Assembly (NCBI RefSeq): GCF_003286085.1
Contig: NW_020825298.1
Coordinates: 8,618,001-8,682,000, forward strand
Length of the DNA: 64,000 nt
Origin: Drosophila persimilis
Lineage: Eukaryota; Arthropoda; Insecta; Diptera; Drosophilidae
Reading direction: 5' to 3'
The position numbers and the translations under genes are program-made. Positions within the stretch are counted from its first letter, which is position 1; each line of letters starts with the position of its first letter. Below, in pieces: positions 59,850-64,000 of this stretch. The notes under the pieces were generated by a model, which was not told the DNA's origin, did no database searches, and saw only the letters and a program-made list of their open reading frames with translations.

Positions 59850-61557
59850 CTCTAGTATATGGTGAATCAATCAATTTCATGAGTTGCGGATGCATTCTGC
59901 CGCCACCGAATCTTGTTTCCAGGCGGAATTTCCACAAGTAGAGTACTTCGGTGGAGAGAGAGTGAGAGAGAGAGAGAGAGGGCGGACTGATAGGGAGCGC
60001 ACTTTGAATAGGCTTCTCCAGAGCTTCGACGGGGGGAATACTTGTGTGCATATACGAGTATTTTGTATATATAATTGTAGACACAAGTCGCCCCAACAAT
60101 CCAACAAATGATGATAATTATTACAAGTCTAGAGGGAGAGTGGGGGTAGCAAAAGCTTCGTGATAAGCACGGACGGACAATGCCATGCAGCAGCTCCTAC
60201 AAACAATAAACAATTGCTGTATTGTAGATGATGCCGCAAAAAAGTTGCACTTAAGTAGCCACTAAAACGTGGCAAAGCGACCTAATGAGATAAAAGACAA
60301 GTGTGGCGTCAGGACGACACAGCGAACAATCCGCCAGAACAGAACTAACAATTGTGATAGACAGACAGACGACATGTCAGCCTCTTTGGGGATATGGTAT
60401 CCTTTATCCTTCCTCTTGAGGTTTTGCCACTGCTCGCCGTGCTGCATTGCCTCCAGCATTAGGCAGCAGCAGCGACTCATTTGAGACGACGAGTCTTTTG
60501 CTAATTATGATATGAATTTGGCGAAAAAGGAAACTCTTGGAACTCTTGGACACCCAAGTGGCTGCCGTCGTGCCCGTCTCCCATCTTCATCTTGTGGAAT
60601 AATCTCAGAATATGTTTCTCTCTCCTTCAACATCATTTTGCTACGTGATGTTCGTGTCAATTTTGTTGTTTGTTTTAATTTGTGTGCGCCTTACTTGGAA
60701 ATTATAATATAATCTGTTCTGCTCTGTGTTGTTCCTCCCTGCGCCTTCAGGGGGTTCGTTTCTACTCTGTTGTGTCTTCATTCTTGCTGTTATTGTTGCC
60801 ACATTTGACACTTGTGTCCATCTCGACGACAGGGGCGGCAGGGCGAAGGCGGCATTCTCTTGAAAATATTTCTCAACATCTTCCCAACTTGTAATAAAAC
60901 AATTTTCCTATTAGGTGGGAAGCTACACACAGAGAGAAGAAGAGATCCCTTTAGTGACTTCCTCAAGAGTTAGAGCAGAAGTTTCAAGAGGAACGTACTT
61001 TGATGTAAACTGAATTTCAGTGGAAATTGACCTTAAGGAGGACTATTTCCATGAACAAGTCAACTTCGGGAGAGATTTCTTTCCATGAAATATGGAAATT
61101 TTGCAAAAGAAAACTTGGAAATATGCAGGGAAGAAGGAAGTCCTAAAGAGAATGCTTTTGTATGTAAAAGATATAAAGCCTATCGGGTCAGAGAATGCAA
61201 GTCGTGTGCATGACGAGGCACATCGCTAACAAGTAATCCTCGAATTCCGTAACGCAGTAACGTCTTTTCTCTAACGCGTACGAGTGCGGCCATAAAGTAA
61301 TCGGGCAAAAAACACCTCCATCCGAACGTCCGTCCGTATCAAGGTGTAAATAATTGAACAGCCCAATATTCCGATTCCCATTTCGTGCCGTAGGTACAAC
61401 CGATAGGAACAACTGCTGCAATCATTATAATAACACTTGTGAATGCCTTCTAGCCGATATGATTAACAAAAATAAAATGCCATAAATGCCACTTTTCTAT
61501 TTTACGTTTATTTTGTGCTGCTTCTTCAAGATGAGAAGCTATAAATGATAATAAATA

Positions 61558-61576
61558 AAATATATATATATATATG
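61558..61576. repeat. (TA)n microsatellite
   Basis: Run of about nine TA units. Confidence 0.9.
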
Positions 61577-64000
61577 TACTGGTTATTTTATCAATTAGGA
61601 CCCCCTCCCCCACCGCGCTCTATGCACAGAAAAAAACCCAAAAATAAATGAGAAAAAGAGGAAGAACAATGCGGCATTCGACGCAGACCCCCTTCAAGAA
61701 CCGCCCGGACCATAGAACCCCCTTCTGGTAGTACTCCAAAACGAAAGCGTAAATTTTTCGACTGGCGTCATTTCCGGTTCCCTATCGGCCCCCCCACTCA
61801 CGCCTGCCTCCTATCGTAAGCACCTTTCAGCACCTCCTCCCCGTCCCTATAGCTTCCTTTCCTTTCGTTTGCCTCCCCTCCCACCTTCTAGCACTTCCCC
61901 CACACACCCACATGACTTTCGTTCCGTGTCGCTTATCAGCCACTGATTACACACAGATACAGATACAGAAGTACCCCGCTCACACAGATACACACAGATA
62001 CAAGAAGCACACACATTTGTAGATACACCTATACTTGATTTCCACTCCGTCAGTTGGAATTTTGTTTATTTCGGCCACCTTATCAATCCCCTATCGACAC
62101 TGAAATCTAATTGATTTATTAAAGATTTGCCAAAATGCGATTTCAAACCTACACAAATGTATTTAAATATGTACATGAATACATATATGTATGCGTACAA
62201 ACGAAACGAAATTGAAAGTGTATTACGAGTAAATAATTTGTAGTAGAACTTTTATGAAACGAAAGACCATTATCTACAAACAAAATTCGATTTTAAGAGA
62301 TCTTAAAGTTTGGCCAAATCAATGGGAATTAAACGGTTGGATACCTATAAATGCCGTAGATCTTCTATTGTACGAAATACTATCGAAATTCGATTTTTAG
62401 GTAGGTGCAGATCTTCTATAATCCACTACCATAGAAATTACATTATAACATACATCAAATTTATAAGAAAACTAAAGAGAACTATCCAATTGGTGACCTC
62501 AAATCTTCTACAATCCAAAACACCATGATCCATGATCTTAATTTACAGAAAAATAAGAATAACTATTTCGCCTAAAATTTTCTACAATAGAAAATCGACT
62601 GTTAAAGACTTAAAATTATAAGAACATCAAAGAGAACTATCTTCCAGAGAACTGGTTTTGGCAAAAAATCAAATATAATTTCCATATACAGATCTAATAC
62701 TGATCTACAATTCATTAGACATCTTAAACGATTCCTGTCTTAAAACTTCAACTGTTTTATTTTGTGTTTCCTTATTATCGGAAGTCGTAGAACTAATAGT
62801 GGCTTTGCAGTACATGGAACCCCTACCCGGCATTATTATTATTATCATTTGGAACACGCTGACAAGACGGAATACTAACGATATAATACGCAAAAAAGCG
62901 TACAACAGATAGACTACCTATTATTTAATGCAAACGATGGGAATCGCATAGTATCTTCGTGTGCGTCAATCAAGATTCTCTTTTCAATTGTGTTTGTATT
63001 ATTTTTTGTGTTTAAATTATAGAGAACTTGAAGTTTTGAAGACTTGAAAGCTGTTCAAATCGGATATAGCGTAATTTTGCAACACGAACAGAGGTTGATC
63101 GAAAGAAAAACGATATTTGTTGAGGGTTTTAATGAGATTCAAGAGCATTTTGTATCTAGACTGAGTTTGATATGGTTCTTAAAGATATTTTACATTGTAT
63201 ATAGAACATATATATACGCATGTCTTCCGTTATGGACTTTACAGATAATACATCATAGAAAAATCGAATTAAAAAACTTCCATCAATAACATATTCTCTT
63301 ATTATATAATTTTCACTACAATAGCCTCATAAATACAATTGTATGTACATATGTATGTATATACTTTACTTCCCGCAGAGTTTTTAAGTAGAAGGACGAG
63401 GAGACTTAGCGGAAAGGGAACAGGAACAAGGACAACTAGTGGCACTGCCACTGCATTGTTCTCCATTCGAGTGGCCTCTCTGCTGGCCATCTCTTCCTTC
63501 TTCCGCGCTCGTTTTGAATGCAATTTCCGTTGAAGTGCCAAATGCCAAAAACTTCATTGTTAAGCGAAAAGAGAGAGAGCTGGGCTCGGTCCTCCTGCCG
63601 GGTCGGCTAAGAGTCGGGGGTCAAGTCGTATCGAATCAGGGGTTGGAACCACAGCGGTGGTCCATCCATTCTCAAGAGCGACAATTAGTGTTGCAGGACC
63701 ACCCACCAGTCCGCCGAAAGTGGCAAAGACCTGTTCCGCTTTTGCATTCATTGTTGTTCAACAGGTAAAAGTGGTTCCAAGGGGTTCCTTCATAGATCCC
63801 AAGGGTTTCGTTTCCACTTCCATTCAGGTACTAGGGATAGTTCTTTCAGTTTTCCCACAGATACAGTTAGAGTTACAACAATATAACGAAACAATCAATG
63901 GTAACAATGCTCCTAAGGCCCTCTCTCTCTCTCTCTGGAGGCGCGGGGGTGTGGTTCGGGATTATAAAACTGTGTTTCTACTCTTGGCTCTAGCTCGAGT

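Larger units (their letters stand above)
49816..64000. other. Gene-poor region right of aop
   Basis: No convincing coding exon in about 14 kb. The 49.9-50.5 kb part is rich in GAGA/CTCT, which could be promoter-proximal for aop. The part from about 58.6 to 59.7 kb is A-rich on the plus strand with many CAAA/AACGAA words and few ORFs, as in Drosophila 5' leaders, so it might be a leader of a plus-strand gene beyond the window. Neither start site can be fixed. Microsatellites (51,746-51,765 CA; 54,910-54,929 CA; 54,760-54,773 C14; 61,560-61,576 TA) are abundant. Confidence 0.5.

Overview
This is a stretch of insect nuclear DNA, almost certainly from a Drosophila. Evidence: genes with short (about 60-150 bp) introns, CAG/CAA-coded glutamine runs, TATCGATA (DRE) and GGTATATTT-type housekeeping promoter motifs, dense (CA)n/(GA)n microsatellites, and close matches to known Drosophila proteins. 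The gene set (glycogen phosphorylase, THO2, tubulin-folding cofactor D, AIF, Yan/anterior open) is the one I associate with region 22C-D of D. melanogaster chromosome 2L (Muller element B). The species cannot be fixed from the sequence. The amount of microsatellite and an ATACCCT-bounded element make me suspect the obscura group, but that is inference.

Layout: 1-15,650 holds no convincing gene and is upstream DNA with microsatellites, small tandem duplications and a short TIR-bounded element. GlyP (+) has four coding exons (15,863-22,527) with a 4 kb first intron. A possible 42-codon ORF lies at 23,547-23,675. tho2 (-) has 13 coding exons (32,391 down to 24,119); its largest intron carries degenerate 39-bp tandem repeats. 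A 1.16-kb inverted-repeat element sits at about 32.9-34.1 kb. A MADF-BESS gene (-, 36,449-35,332) is divergent from TBCD (+, 36,891-40,711). AIF (+, 42,044-44,807) follows. Next comes a compact intronless gene (+, 45,259-45,759) with a TATA box, an initiator and Zelda-type TAGGTAG sites. Last is aop/Yan (-, 49,727-47,345). From 49.8 to 64 kb I see no convincing coding exon; it is microsatellite-rich and probably holds 5' leader, introns and regulatory DNA of aop or of a gene beyond the window.

The genes do not form an operon-like unit. They cover glycogen breakdown, mRNP assembly/export, tubulin folding, mitochondrial redox/cell death, and two transcription regulators (MADF-BESS and the ETS repressor Yan). 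The most interesting item is the small intronless gene: its promoter architecture is that of a pre-blastoderm zygotic gene, and its product is basic with several CDK-type SP/TP sites. All exon boundaries were read by eye from splice consensus, frame continuity and remembered family conservation. No alignment or database search was run.
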